A DNA stretch of 64,000 bases from an uncultured Microbacterium sp. Lineage in GTDB: Bacteria; Actinomycetota; Actinomycetes; Actinomycetales; Microbacteriaceae. Made by a program: the position numbers and the translations under genes. Positions 43,505 to 53,554 of the stretch are shown piece after piece. The stretch covers positions 178,847 to 242,846 of the forward strand of contig NZ_CANROA010000001.1 in the NCBI RefSeq assembly GCF_947632095.1. Reading direction: 5' to 3'. The stretch's first letter is position 1; every line of letters begins with the position of its first letter. The notes below the pieces were generated by a model, which did not search any database, was not told where the DNA came from, and worked only from the letters and a program-made list of their open reading frames with translations.

Positions 43505-45030
43505 GCGATGAGTCCTCTCTTGAGAAACAGGGCGTGTCCGAGGTGGTCGGCTCCGGGCCGGTCTGCGCCGGCGATATCGGCGAGCGTCCAGGCGAGACGC
43601 AGAACCCGGTCGTATCCGCGCAGGGTCAGCTGTCCGCGCTCGAGGGCGCGGTCCAGGGGCGCCCTGGTGACTGCGGGCACGCGCCACTCCCCCTGACGAA
43701 GCCACGCTCCCGACACCTCCGCGTTCACCCGCCAGGGAGTTGCGGACCAACGTCCTGCGGCGGCGATTCGAGCGCGCTCCACCCGTTCTCGCGCCTGGGC
43801 CGTCGTGAGGCCCGAGCCAGCAGCGCCCGTCGCGACCGAGGCCGCCACGCGCGTCACCTGCAGGTCGATGTCGATCCGATCTCGGAGCGGCCCTGAGAGC
43901 CGAGCGCCGTATCGTCGGATCGCCACGGGCGGACAGATGCATTCGGCATTGCGGACCCCGTAGTTTCCGCAGGGGCAGGGATTCGTCGCGAGGGCTAGTT
44001 GGAACTTCGCCGGGAAACGCGCGCGGAAGCCCGCGCGGTCGATCTCGATGCGTCCGGACTCGAGCGGCTGGCGCAGCGCATCGAGCGCGACGCGCGAGAA
44101 CTCGGCGGCTTCGTCGAGGAACAGAACTCCGCGATGGGCGCGCACGATCGCCCCGGGGCGCACCGCTCGCGATCCGCCACCCACGAGCGCGGCGACCGAA
44201 GCACTGTGATGGGGCGCTTCGATGGGCGGCAACCGGTCGAGCGCATCCACGTCTCCTCCGTGGAGCGAGCGGATCGCCGCGACCTCGAGTGCCGCGTCGT
44301 CGTCCAGCGGAGGCAGGATTCCCGGGAGCCGCCGTGCGAGCATCGTCTTTCCCGCGCCGGGCGGGCCGCTCATCAACAGGTGGTGCCCGCCTGCGGCCGC
44401 GACCACGAGCGCCTCGACCGCCTCGTCCTGACCGACCACGTCGACCAGGTCCAGTGCCTCGTCCTCCCGCGGGGCAGATTCTTCCCGCGCCACAGGCTCC
44501 ACGTCCGGCACGATGATGTCGGCACCGTGCCACTGCGCCGCTTCGGCAAGACTGCGTGCCGCATGCACATGGACGCCGGGCACCAGACGGGCTTCCTCGG
44601 CATTCGCGTAGGGCACGATCACGCGTTCGAAACCGGCTCGCGCAGCGGCGAACACGGCCGGCAGCACCCCGGGAACCGGGCGCAGGCGTCCGTCGAGACC
44701 GAGTTCGCCGATATGCACCGTTCGAGAGATCGACCCGGCGTCCAGAACGCCTTCCGTCGCAACAGCCGAGATCGCGACGCCCAGGTCGAACCCGCTGCCG
44801 TTCTTCGGCAGACTCGCCGGCGAGAGGTTCACCGTGAGGCGCCGTCTCGTCATGGGCAGTCCCGAGTTCGATACGGCGTTGTGCACGCGCTGCACGGCTT
44901 CGCCGAGCGCTTTGTCCGGCAGACCGACGATCCGGAACCCCGGTGTCTGATTCGACACATCCGCTTCGATCTCGACGAGGTGCCCGTCGACGCCGGTGAG
45001 CGCGACGGCCCAGGTCCGTGCTGTCCTCAT
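43501..45030 (-). CDS. comM: YifB/ComM-family Mg-chelatase-like AAA ATPase
   Basis: MSGPPGAGKTMLARRLPGILPPL; FPAKFQLALATNPCPCGNYG. Confidence 0.94.
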   Translation of the reverse strand: MRTARTWAVALTGVDGHLVEIEADVSNQTPGFRIVGLPDKALGEAVQRVHNAVSNSGLPMTRRRLTVNLSPASLPKNGSGFDLGVAISAVATEGVLDAGSISRTVHIGELGLDGRLRPVPGVLPAVFAAARAGFERVIVPYANAEEARLVPGVHVHAARSLAEAAQWHGADIIVPDVEPVAREESAPREDEALDLVDVVGQDEAVEALVVAAAGGHHLLMSGPPGAGKTMLARRLPGILPPLDDDAALEVAAIRSLHGGDVDALDRLPPIEAPHHSASVAALVGGGSRAVRPGAIVRAHRGVLFLDEAAEFSRVALDALRQPLESGRIEIDRAGFRARFPAKFQLALATNPCPCGNYGVRNAECICPPVAIRRYGARLSGPLRDRIDIDLQVTRVAASVATGAAGSGLTTAQARERVERARIAAAGRWSATPWRVNAEVSGAWLRQGEWRVPAVTRAPLDRALERGQLTLRGYDRVLRLAWTLADIAGADRPGADHLGHALFLKRGLIA

Positions 45031-45389
45031 CGCAGATCGACCAGGTGCTCGATCATCGCGGTGGCCGGATCGGCTCCGGTGATCCCGATGATCTCCAGTC
45101 TCGGCATCCGTCGGCGTGCGACATCAGGATGATCCGCCGCCCAGGCGAATGCGAGACGCCAGAGCCGATCGCGCTTTCGCCCATCGATCGCGTCGAAAGG
45201 ATGCCCGAAACCGATGCTCGTCCGGGTCTTCACCTCGACGATGCACAACACGCCATCGCTCTCGGCGACGATATCGATCTCGCCCTGACGACAGCGCCAG
45301 TTGCGGTCGAGAATGCGATAGCCGCGGGCCGTCAGGTGGTCGACGGCGCGGTCTTCACCGGCACGTCCGAGGTCGTCTTTCTCTGCCAT
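45027..45389 (-). CDS. YraN-family (UPF0102) protein
   Basis: LGRAGEDRAVDHLTARGYRILDRNWRCRQGEIDIVAESDGVLCIVEVKTR. Confidence 0.93.
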   Translation of the reverse strand: MAEKDDLGRAGEDRAVDHLTARGYRILDRNWRCRQGEIDIVAESDGVLCIVEVKTRTSIGFGHPFDAIDGRKRDRLWRLAFAWAADHPDVARRRMPRLEIIGITGADPATAMIEHLVDLR

Positions 45390-45480
45390 CCCTCAAGCAT
45401 GAGACGGGCGGCAAAGCGGTCTGTTGCCCTATGCACGATCTGCGCAGAACAAGCGAGAAGCGCTCAGATGTGGAAAGAAG

Positions 45481-45807
45481 TCACTTGCCGTCGAGCGAGA
45501 GGTCGTCCGGGAGCTCGAACTCGCGGCGCTGCAGCTCTTCCACGTTGACGTCCTTGAAGGTGAGGACGCGCACGGCCTTGACGAACCTGTCGGCGCGGTA
45601 GATGTCCCACACCCACACATCCGTCATCGACAGTTCGAAGTAGAAGTCGTTCTCGGTGTCGCGGCGGACGACGCTGACCTCATTAGCCAGATAGAACCGT
45701 CGCTCGGTCTCGACCACATACTGGAACTGCCCCACGACATCCCGGTACTCCCGGAAGAGAGCGAGCTCGAGCTCGCGGTCGTAGTCGTCGAACGCCTCGT
45801 CATCCAT
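45481..45807 (-). CDS. DUF2469 family protein
   Basis: DDYDRELELALFREYRDVVGQFQYVVETERRFYLANEV; synteny with rnhB. Confidence 0.92.
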   Translation of the reverse strand: MDDEAFDDYDRELELALFREYRDVVGQFQYVVETERRFYLANEVSVVRRDTENDFYFELSMTDVWVWDIYRADRFVKAVRVLTFKDVNVEELQRREFELPDDLSLDGK

Positions 45808-45844
45808 GATGACTCCATCCTATGAGAACAAATGGCGTTCCCGA

Positions 45845-46507
45845 TCAGAACAGCGCCGGTGGCGCGTCGGTGATCGCCCAGGACGCGCGGTGGTGCGGCG
45901 TGAGGCCGAAGTCGCGGATGGCCGCGCGGTGATCAGGACTCGCGTAACCCTTGTTGCGGTCCCACCGGTAGGCGGTGTGCGAATCATGCAGATCGGCCAT
46001 CAGCGCGTCTCGCTCGACCTTCGCGATGACGGATGCCGCCGACACCGAGGCGCAGTCACGATCCCCCTTGATAACGGAGCGGACCTGCAGCGGGACCGGG
46101 TGCACCCGGGAGACGTAATCATGGTTTCCGTCGAGGATGACGAGCGCTCCCGCGATGGAGGCTCCCTGCGCCACGACGGCGTCGATCGCGCGGGATGCCG
46201 CCAGCCCCAGGGACCGCATGATGCCGACCTCGTCCACTTCGGATGCTGTTGCCCACCCGATTGCGGAGGCCTGGACCCAGGCTGCTGCCCGTTCCGCCAT
46301 CTCCGGTCGGCGTTTCTCGGTGATCAGCTTCGAGTCGCGCAGGCCTTCGGGGATGCGACGTCGGGCCCCGGCAGCATCCATCACTGCCGCGCCCACCGAG
46401 ACGGGCCCCGCGAGCGCTCCGCGCCCGACCTCATCGAGGGCGATGATGAGGTCGTATTCCGCGAGGATCTCGCGCTCGAGCGTCAGCGTCGGTTCGATCA
46501 CCGTCAT
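45845..46507 (-). CDS. rnhB: Ribonuclease HII
   Basis: LIIALDEVGRGALAGPVSVGAAV. Confidence 0.95.
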   Translation of the reverse strand: MTVIEPTLTLEREILAEYDLIIALDEVGRGALAGPVSVGAAVMDAAGARRRIPEGLRDSKLITEKRRPEMAERAAAWVQASAIGWATASEVDEVGIMRSLGLAASRAIDAVVAQGASIAGALVILDGNHDYVSRVHPVPLQVRSVIKGDRDCASVSAASVIAKVERDALMADLHDSHTAYRWDRNKGYASPDHRAAIRDFGLTPHHRASWAITDAPPALF

Positions 46508-47232
46508 TGTGCGTCGGGGATGCCGTTGAAGATGTCATGGTGCCCATCGACCGCACTGATCCTTCCGAGCGGCCACGTGATCAGAAAGGCCTTGCCGACG
46601 ACGTTCTCCAGCGGCACGAATCCTCCGCTGGGGAGATCCTGGTGCGCACGGGCGTCCTGGGAACGGTCACGGTTATCGCCGAGCAGCCAGAGCGCACCCT
46701 CCGGCACGGTGACGTCGAAGGGATCGTTGGAGGCCTGCGTGTCGCCTTCGGGAAGGTCCAGATAGCTGAGCTCATCGATCGGCGCGCCATTGATCTCGAT
46801 CTGGCCGAGCGCGTTGCAGCAGACGACGTGGTCGCCGCCGACGCCGATGATCCTCTTGACGAGGTGGTCCTCACTGTCGGAGGTGGAGAGCCCGATCACC
46901 GTCAGCAGCTTGTCGATCCCTTCCAGCAGCGGAGGGCCGGCGGGCTTCTGCACGGCCGGGGGCAGCCATCCGCCCGGATCTTCGAAGACGACGACGTCGC
47001 CGCGCTGATATCCGGTCCACCGCGGCGTGAGCTCGTCGACCAGGATCCGGTCGTCGACCATGAGCGTGCGCTCCATGGATGCCGAGGGGATGTAGAAAGA
47101 ACGCACGATGAACGTCTTGACGAGGAAGGAGACGAGCGCGGCGATGACGATGATCACCAGGACGTCCCGCAGGAAGATCCAGAATCCACGCCGCCGCTTG
47201 CCGGGGCCGTCCGTGACGGATTCAGAGCTCAT
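46504..47232 (-). CDS. lepB: Signal peptidase I
   Basis: SFYIPSASMERTLMVDDRILVDEL; DHLVKRIIGVGGD; LLGDNRDRSQDAR. Confidence 0.95.
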   Translation of the reverse strand: MSSESVTDGPGKRRRGFWIFLRDVLVIIVIAALVSFLVKTFIVRSFYIPSASMERTLMVDDRILVDELTPRWTGYQRGDVVVFEDPGGWLPPAVQKPAGPPLLEGIDKLLTVIGLSTSDSEDHLVKRIIGVGGDHVVCCNALGQIEINGAPIDELSYLDLPEGDTQASNDPFDVTVPEGALWLLGDNRDRSQDARAHQDLPSGGFVPLENVVGKAFLITWPLGRISAVDGHHDIFNGIPDAQ

Positions 47233-47301
47233 CGAATTCCTTTTTGAGAGATCGGTTGCGCACTGGGCGCCATGATCTAGGTTCGCACACTCCCGAAGCG
47301 A

Positions 47302-47339
47302 CGAAGCACCCCGGGACGAGTTCGTCCCGGGGTGCTTCG
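47302..47339. terminator. Strong hairpin between lepB and rplS
   Basis: CGAAGCACCCCGGGACGA-GT-TCGTCCCGGGGTGCTTCG, 18-bp perfect stem. Confidence 0.85.
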
Positions 47340-47354
47340 GAGAATCAGCGGAGA

Positions 47355-47702
47355 TCAGTTCTCGCGCTTCTCCTTGATCTTCGCCTTCTTGCCGCGCAGC
47401 TCGCGCAGGTAGTACAGCTTGGCGCGACGGACATCGCCGCGGCTGACGATCTCGATGCGCTCGATCACCGGCGAGTGAACCGGGAAGGTGCGCTCGACGC
47501 CCACCTGGAAGCTGATCTTGCGGACCGTGAAGGTCTCGCGAACGCTGTCGCCCTGGCGGCCGAGAACGACGCCCTGGAAGATCTGGACACGAGAGCGGCT
47601 GCCCTCGGTGATGTTGACGTGAACCTTGACCGTGTCGCCGGGGCGGAAGTCAGGGATGTCGGAACGGAGCGAAGCCGCGTCGACGGCGTCCAGAAGATGC
47701 AT
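47355..47702 (-). CDS. rplS: 50S ribosomal protein L19
   Basis: [34 protein letters not shown]. Confidence 0.97.
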   Translation of the reverse strand: MHLLDAVDAASLRSDIPDFRPGDTVKVHVNITEGSRSRVQIFQGVVLGRQGDSVRETFTVRKISFQVGVERTFPVHSPVIERIEIVSRGDVRRAKLYYLRELRGKKAKIKEKREN

Positions 47703-47866
47703 GATCGTCTCTCTCTGCACCCGCCACAGGTCGAATGCATGGAATATAAGGAATACGTGGGTGTGTGCCGAACGGTGCGGAAGCATCCGTGGACTCCCCT
47801 GAGGCAGAGCCTGTTCACGGCACAATCGTCCATTGTGCCATGAATCCGCCCCGCAACCAAAAGGAA

Positions 47867-48361
47867 TCAGTCCCGCCGCGCGGTGTTCTCCTGGATGATG
47901 TAGACGTCGTCGACGCTGACCGAGGGTTTCGGCGCGCCGGCCTCCTGCGACGGTGCGGAGCCGCCGACGATCCGGATGCCTCCTCCGCGCAACCGTGCGT
48001 CGTTCCACAGCTGCCAGATCATCAGCCAGAACACGCCGACGGCTGCGGCGATCGCTGCGGTCAGCAGCAGACCGAACCATTTCTGCGGGTAGAAGCCGAC
48101 GGCGATCGTCAGACCATGCCAGACGGTGAAGCCGAGCACGTCCCACCAGGAGGCCATCCGAGCCTCGCGCGCCGAGGTTCTGGCCCGCATCATCAGCGCG
48201 AGGACGATCTCTCCGATCAGCACGGAGGGTATCGCGATGAAGAGCACCCAGAGGATCGCCCAGCCACTCGCGTTGAAGACGCCCCAGCCGATCAGCAGCC
48301 ACAGCGGCAGGATGATCGCCGCGGGGAACGTCCAGCGGTAGATGAATCGGCGCAGCCACAT
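47867..48361 (-). CDS. Hypothetical membrane protein
   Basis: several TM helices; start ATG 48361 supported by TAGCAT-N7. Confidence 0.72.
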   Translation of the reverse strand: MWLRRFIYRWTFPAAIILPLWLLIGWGVFNASGWAILWVLFIAIPSVLIGEIVLALMMRARTSAREARMASWWDVLGFTVWHGLTIAVGFYPQKWFGLLLTAAIAAAVGVFWLMIWQLWNDARLRGGGIRIVGGSAPSQEAGAPKPSVSVDDVYIIQENTARRD

Positions 48362-48460
48362 GCACAGCATGCTACGACCTCCACCCATGAACCGGGACGG
48401 TGTTCGCTGTGAGCAGGCTCAGCGGACATCGGGGAGAATGGAACAGACGAGAGGAACACG

Positions 48461-49243
48461 ATGATCGAACTGCGCACCCCTGCCGAGATCGACGAGATGC
48501 GAGCGGCCGGACGATTCGTCGCCGAGACCCTGGCGACACTGCGCGAGGAGACGAAGGTGGGCACGAACCTCCTGAGCATCGACAAGCGTGCGCACGAGAT
48601 GATCCGCAAGGCGGGCGCCGAGAGCTGCTACATCGACTATGCGCCCTCGTTCGGCAACGGCCCGTTCGGCAAGGTCATCTGCACCTCGATCAACGATGCC
48701 GTGCTGCACGGGCTCCCCCACGACTATGTGCTGCGCGATGGCGACCTCGTGTCGCTCGACTTCGCCGTCTCGGTCGACGGCTGGGTCGCCGACTCCGCGG
48801 TCTCGTTCGTCGTGGGCTCCGCCCGCGAGGAGGACCTGCGTTTGATCGATACGACGGAGCGCGCGCTGGATGCTGCGATCGCCGCCGCCACGGTCGGAAA
48901 CCGTATCGGCGACATCTCGGCATCCGTCGCGGAGATCGCCTACGGCGAGGGCTACTCGATCAACACCGACTTCGGCGGGCACGGCGTCGGCCGCACCATG
49001 CACGGTGACCCGCACGTCGCCAACGATGGTCGCGCCGGCCGTGGCTTCCCGCTGCGCGATGGCCTGGTGCTCGCGCTCGAGCCCTGGTTCCTGCAGACCA
49101 CCGATGAGCTCATGACGGATGCCGACGGCTGGACGCTGCGCAGCGCCGATGGTTCGCGCGGCGCCCACTCCGAACACACTGTGGCGATCACCGCCGACGG
49201 CCCGATCGTGCTGACCGACCGGAGCTTCCTCGGCGTCAAATGA
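48461..49243 (+). CDS. map: Type I methionyl aminopeptidase
   Basis: IELRTPAEIDEMRAAGRFVAETLATLREETKVGTNLLSIDKRAHEMI; GHGVGRTMHGDPHV. Confidence 0.95.
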   Translation: MIELRTPAEIDEMRAAGRFVAETLATLREETKVGTNLLSIDKRAHEMIRKAGAESCYIDYAPSFGNGPFGKVICTSINDAVLHGLPHDYVLRDGDLVSLDFAVSVDGWVADSAVSFVVGSAREEDLRLIDTTERALDAAIAAATVGNRIGDISASVAEIAYGEGYSINTDFGGHGVGRTMHGDPHVANDGRAGRGFPLRDGLVLALEPWFLQTTDELMTDADGWTLRSADGSRGAHSEHTVAITADGPIVLTDRSFLGVK

Positions 49244-49975
49244 GCGCGCGGTAGACGAACACCGCGGTGCGCATGGGCAGTTCGAAGGAGTCCTTGCCTC
49301 GCGTGGCCGGGGCGGCGTCGAGGATGCTCCCGATCTCGACGATCTTCCGCTGACGCGTCGCCTCGTCCGCGGTGAGAAAGCTACTCACCGTCAACCAGCG
49401 TGCGAGATACGCCTCACGCGTGATCGCCTCGACCCAGGCGATGTCGTGCTGGTATTCGAAGACGAATCCGGGCAGTTCATCAGCCGCGGCATCCGTCGTC
49501 GTGTCGCTCTCACCGACGGCGGGGTGGCGATGCGATGGCAGGCGTAGTCCCACGCGCACGACGGATCGGAGTGATTCCACAGCAGGCCGAGAACGCCACC
49601 GGGCTTCAGCACCCGACGGATCTCGGCGCAGGCCGGGTCTCGATCGAACCAGTGGAACGCCTGCGCGACGGTAACGGCGTCGACGCTCGCCCGGTCCAGC
49701 GGGATGTCCTCGGCGCCCGCGACACGGGTCTCGATGGCGGGGAGCTTCGCCCGCAGTACGTCGAGCATGGCGACGGACGGCTCGATCGCGATCACGCGGT
49801 CAGCGCGCTCGACGAGCAATTCGGTGAATTTTCCGGTGCCGGCGCCGAGATCGAGCACGGCGTTCACTCGCTCCGGAAGGATCGCATCCGCCGCGGCATC
49901 CGGAAATCCCGGCCGATACCGGTCGTACTCCTCGCCGATCGACTCGAACGACTTCGCCAGTTGCTGATCCACCAT
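49236..49975 (-). pseudogene. Class I SAM-dependent methyltransferase, interrupted by a frameshift near 49525
   Basis: N-terminal part (VLDLGAGTGKFTELLV...GVLGLLWNHSDPSCAWDYACHRIA) and C-terminal part (HPAVGESDTTTDAADELPGFVFEYQH...) in different frames. Confidence 0.78.
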
Positions 49976-50008
49976 GCCTCGACGCTACTGCCTCGAGGGT
50001 CGGACGAC

Positions 50009-51607
50009 TTACGCGAGCTCGATGAGCTCCTGGTACTCCTGGTTCCAGATGTCTTCGACGCCGTCGGGCAGGATGAGCACGCGCTCGGGGTTGAGCGAGG
50101 CGACGGCCCCGGGGTCGTGGGAGACCAGGACGACCGCGCCCTCGTAATGCGCGAGCGCATCGAGGATCTCCAGGCGGGAGGCCGGGTCGAGGTTGTTGGT
50201 GGGCTCGTCCAACAGGAGCAGGTTCGCGGACGAGACGACGAGGGTCGCGAGCGACAGACGCGTCTTCTCCCCGCCGGAGAGCACACCGGCCGGCTTGAGG
50301 ACATCGTCGCCCGTGAACAGGAATGATCCGAGCACGCGACGCGCCTCGGTCTCGGTGATGTGCGGAGCCGCCGAGACCATGTTCTCGAGCACGGAGCGGT
50401 CGACGTCGAGGTTCTCGTGCTCCTGGGCGTAGTAGCCGACCTTGAGGCCGTGCCCCGGCTCGAGCTGCCCCGTGTCGGGTTCGTCGACGCCGGCGAGCAT
50501 GCGCAGCAGCGTCGTCTTTCCCGCACCGTTGAGGCCGAGCACGACGACCTTCGAACCGCGATCGATCGCGAGGTCGACGTCGGTGAAAATCTCCAGCGAC
50601 CCGTAGGACTTCGACAGGCCGGATGCCATGAGCGGAGTCTTGCCACAGGCTGCGGGCTTCGGGAACCGCAGCTTCGCGACGCGGTCGACCTCGCGCACGT
50701 CATCGAGGCCGGCGAGCAGCTTCTCGGCGCGCGCGACCATTTGGTGCGCGGCGGCGGCCTTCGACGCCTTCGCGCCGAAGCGGGCGGCCTGCAGCTGAAG
50801 GGTCGTCGCCTTCTTCTCGGCGTTCGCGCGCTCCTTCTTGCGGCGCTCCTCATCGGCGGCGCGCTGGCGCAGGTAGTTCTTCCAGTTCATGTTGTACGCA
50901 TCGATGCACTGGCGGTTGGCATCGAGGTAGAACACCCGGTTGACAGTCTCGCCGACGAGCTCGATGTCGTGGCTGATGACGATGAGCCCGCCCTTGTAGT
51001 TCTTCAGGAACTCGCGCAGCCACACGACGCTGTCCGCGTCGAGGTGGTTGGTCGGCTCGTCGAGGATCATCGTCTCGGCATCCGAGAACAGGATGCGGGC
51101 GAGCTCGATACGGCGGCGCTGACCGCCCGAGAGGGTCTTCAGCGGCTGGTCGAGGATGCGATCCGGCAGCGAGAGGTTGTTCGCGATCGAGGCGGCCTCC
51201 GCCTCGGCCGCGTAGCCACCGAGTCCTTCGAAGCGCTCCATGAGGTTCGCGAACTTCTTCATGGCCTTCTCGGAGACCTTCGGGTCGTCGGATGCCATGT
51301 CCTCGGAGGCCTTCGTCATCCCGAGCTGGATCGTGCCGAGTCCGCGGGCATCGAGGATGCGGGTGCGGGCGAGCATCTCCGGGTCGCCGGTGCGCGGATC
51401 CTGAGGGAGGTATCCGAGCTCGCCCGACTTCGTCACCTTGCCGCCCGAGGGCAGCAGGTCACCGGCGAGCACCTTCGTCAGCGTGGTCTTGCCGGCACCG
51501 TTTCGACCGACGAGGCCGATCTTGTCGCCGGCGGAGACGCGGAAAGAGACGTCCTCCATGAGCAGGCGGGCGCCCACGCGGATCTCGAGATCGTGCACGG
51601 CGAGCAC
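50009..51607 (-). CDS. ABC-F family ATP-binding protein
   Basis: two ABC cassettes (VGRNGAGKTTLTKVLAG, LGLNGAGKTTLLRMLAG), SGGQRRRIELARILF, no TM. Confidence 0.92.
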   Translation of the reverse strand: MLAVHDLEIRVGARLLMEDVSFRVSAGDKIGLVGRNGAGKTTLTKVLAGDLLPSGGKVTKSGELGYLPQDPRTGDPEMLARTRILDARGLGTIQLGMTKASEDMASDDPKVSEKAMKKFANLMERFEGLGGYAAEAEAASIANNLSLPDRILDQPLKTLSGGQRRRIELARILFSDAETMILDEPTNHLDADSVVWLREFLKNYKGGLIVISHDIELVGETVNRVFYLDANRQCIDAYNMNWKNYLRQRAADEERRKKERANAEKKATTLQLQAARFGAKASKAAAAHQMVARAEKLLAGLDDVREVDRVAKLRFPKPAACGKTPLMASGLSKSYGSLEIFTDVDLAIDRGSKVVVLGLNGAGKTTLLRMLAGVDEPDTGQLEPGHGLKVGYYAQEHENLDVDRSVLENMVSAAPHITETEARRVLGSFLFTGDDVLKPAGVLSGGEKTRLSLATLVVSSANLLLLDEPTNNLDPASRLEILDALAHYEGAVVLVSHDPGAVASLNPERVLILPDGVEDIWNQEYQELIELA

Positions 51608-51696
51608 AGCAGACGTCCGTTCTTCAGAGGGATGGGGAGGCCGAGGGGCCAGCCTCCGATTCTACCGCCCTCCTCCTGGGTGGATGCCCCGACTCC

Positions 51697-52290
51697 TCAA
51701 GCGAGACCGCGGGCCGTCAGAGCCTCGGCAACCTGGTCGCCGTGCCGCAGCGCCCGCACGAGCAGAGGGAGCACCATCCGCCAACCGAGACGGACTCCTC
51801 GAGCGCGCTCCGCATCTCGCATCTGGGCCCGGAACCCCGCGATGACGGGAACCATCGCGATCACCAGCAGAAGCGTCAGCGAAACCGCATCCGCGTTCAC
51901 CCCGAACCGGCGAAGCGGTGCGAGCGCGACCCGAAGCACGTCGAGCATCTCCCCCATGGGGGTGGATGCTGTCACTGCAGCGGCTGCCAACAGGATCGAC
52001 GCCATCCGCGCCACCGCGACGACCGCAGCCTCCGCCCCGGAGAAGACCCAGAGGAATGTCCCCAGCACGAGGATCAGCCAGCGCAACTGCCAGATGCTGC
52101 GCAGAACCTCTCGGAGCCCGAGTCCGGCGATCAGGTGGACGGCGATGACCGCGAGGAGGGCGCCGACGGCGGCCACGACCGTTCCCGCCCAGATCGAGAT
52201 CACGAGACTCACGACGACCAGTGCGCACAGCTTCGCGGCGGCGGGCAGCCGATGAAGCATCCCGTTACCCGGTCGGTAGAGCGGGATCAT
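51697..52290 (-). CDS. ECF transporter transmembrane component (BioN/EcfT-type)
   Basis: polytopic; YRPGNGMLHRLPAAAKLCALVVVS; ARGVRLGWRMVLPLLVRALRHGDQVAEALTARG. Confidence 0.87.
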   Translation of the reverse strand: MIPLYRPGNGMLHRLPAAAKLCALVVVSLVISIWAGTVVAAVGALLAVIAVHLIAGLGLREVLRSIWQLRWLILVLGTFLWVFSGAEAAVVAVARMASILLAAAAVTASTPMGEMLDVLRVALAPLRRFGVNADAVSLTLLLVIAMVPVIAGFRAQMRDAERARGVRLGWRMVLPLLVRALRHGDQVAEALTARGLA

Positions 52291-52961
52291 CCGACGAGTT
52301 CTCGATACATCGTGACGATGTCGGCCGCAGGACCTGCGGCGTGCAGACGGCCGTTATCGAAGAGGAACGCCTGCTCGCAGCGCGCCGCAAGTTCGAGGTC
52401 GTGGGTGACGATGACCGTCGGGATGCTGAGTTCCTCGATCAGCAGGTCCGCGATCCGCCGCGCGTTGCGTCGATCGAGGAGAGTGGTCGGCTCATCCGCG
52501 ATGAGCAGAGGGGGCTCTGAGACGAGGACGGATGCGAATGCCAGCAGTTGCTTCTGCCCGCCGGAGAGACTGTGCACGGAGGACTCCGCGTGCGCCCCCA
52601 AACCGTAAGCATCGAGGACTTCCCCAACCCGCGTCTCGACGTCCTGCTTCGACAGGCCCCGGCCGCGCAACGACAGCGCGACGTCCTCGGCGACGGTCGG
52701 CATGAGCAGTTGCGCATCGGGCGCGGAGAACAGGAAACCGGCTCCCTGAGAGGACGGCGCGCTTCCGAGCACGCGGACCTCCCCCGCACTGGGGCGCACG
52801 AGCCCGTTCAGCAGACGCGCGAAGGTCGACTTGCCCGATCCGTTCGCACCGATCACCGCGATACGCTGCGCGGTGACCGAAACCGTCACGTCCGAAAGGA
52901 TGCGCTTCCCGTCGATGTCGACATCGACATCGGCGAGCCCCAGGGTTTCGCCGGCGTTCAG
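52287..52961 (-). CDS. ECF transporter ATPase component (BioM/CbiO-type); start uncertain, possible CTG
   Basis: IGANGSGKSTFARLLNGLVRPSAGEV; SLSGGQKQLLAFASVLV; no ATG/GTG/TTG start seen near the domain start. Confidence 0.85.
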   Translation of the reverse strand: MNAGETLGLADVDVDIDGKRILSDVTVSVTAQRIAVIGANGSGKSTFARLLNGLVRPSAGEVRVLGSAPSSQGAGFLFSAPDAQLLMPTVAEDVALSLRGRGLSKQDVETRVGEVLDAYGLGAHAESSVHSLSGGQKQLLAFASVLVSEPPLLIADEPTTLLDRRNARRIADLLIEELSIPTVIVTHDLELAARCEQAFLFDNGRLHAAGPAADIVTMYRELVG

Positions 52962-53542
52962 GACACCACCGCCTGCTGCGCGGGAGCGGGCACCGCTGCG
53001 AACGCGGCCGGGTACGCCCGGCGCAGCGCCAGAGCCAGCAGGGTCGCCAGCACGGCTTTGAGAAGATCGCCCGGGAGGAAGACCAGGCTCGACAGGGCCG
53101 TCGTCGCCAGATCGACGCCCGTGACGAAGGCCTGCACCGGGATGCCGAGGAGATAGATCGCCGGGATGCCGCCGATGAGCACCGCCAGCGCCACGCGCCA
53201 CCAGCGCCACGCGCCGGCACGGATGAGCAGCCCGATCACGATGACTCCGGCGATCCACCCCAGCAGATAGCCGGCAGTCGGACCGACGAGAACACCGAGA
53301 CCGCCGCGCCCGCCGGCGAGGACGGGAAGCCCGACCGCCGCGAGAACGATCACGATGAGAACGGCGAATGATCCGCGACGAGCACCGAGGACGGCTCCGG
53401 CGAGCATGACGCCGAGAGTCTGCGCTGTGACGGGCACACCGCCGACAAGCGGAACGGCGACCGTCCCGAGCACGATGATGAGCGCTGCGAAGACAGCGAT
53501 GCGGGCAAGATCGTTTGCGTCGAGCCGTGTACGTGCAGCCAT
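52958..53542 (-). CDS. bioY: Biotin transporter BioY
   Basis: VPLVGGVPVTAQTLGVMLAGAVLGARRGSFAVLIVIVLAAVGLPVLAGGRGGLGVLVGPTAGYLLGW. Confidence 0.94.
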   Translation of the reverse strand: MAARTRLDANDLARIAVFAALIIVLGTVAVPLVGGVPVTAQTLGVMLAGAVLGARRGSFAVLIVIVLAAVGLPVLAGGRGGLGVLVGPTAGYLLGWIAGVIVIGLLIRAGAWRWWRVALAVLIGGIPAIYLLGIPVQAFVTGVDLATTALSSLVFLPGDLLKAVLATLLALALRRAYPAAFAAVPAPAQQAVVS

Positions 53543-53554
53543 GGAGCCACCTCC

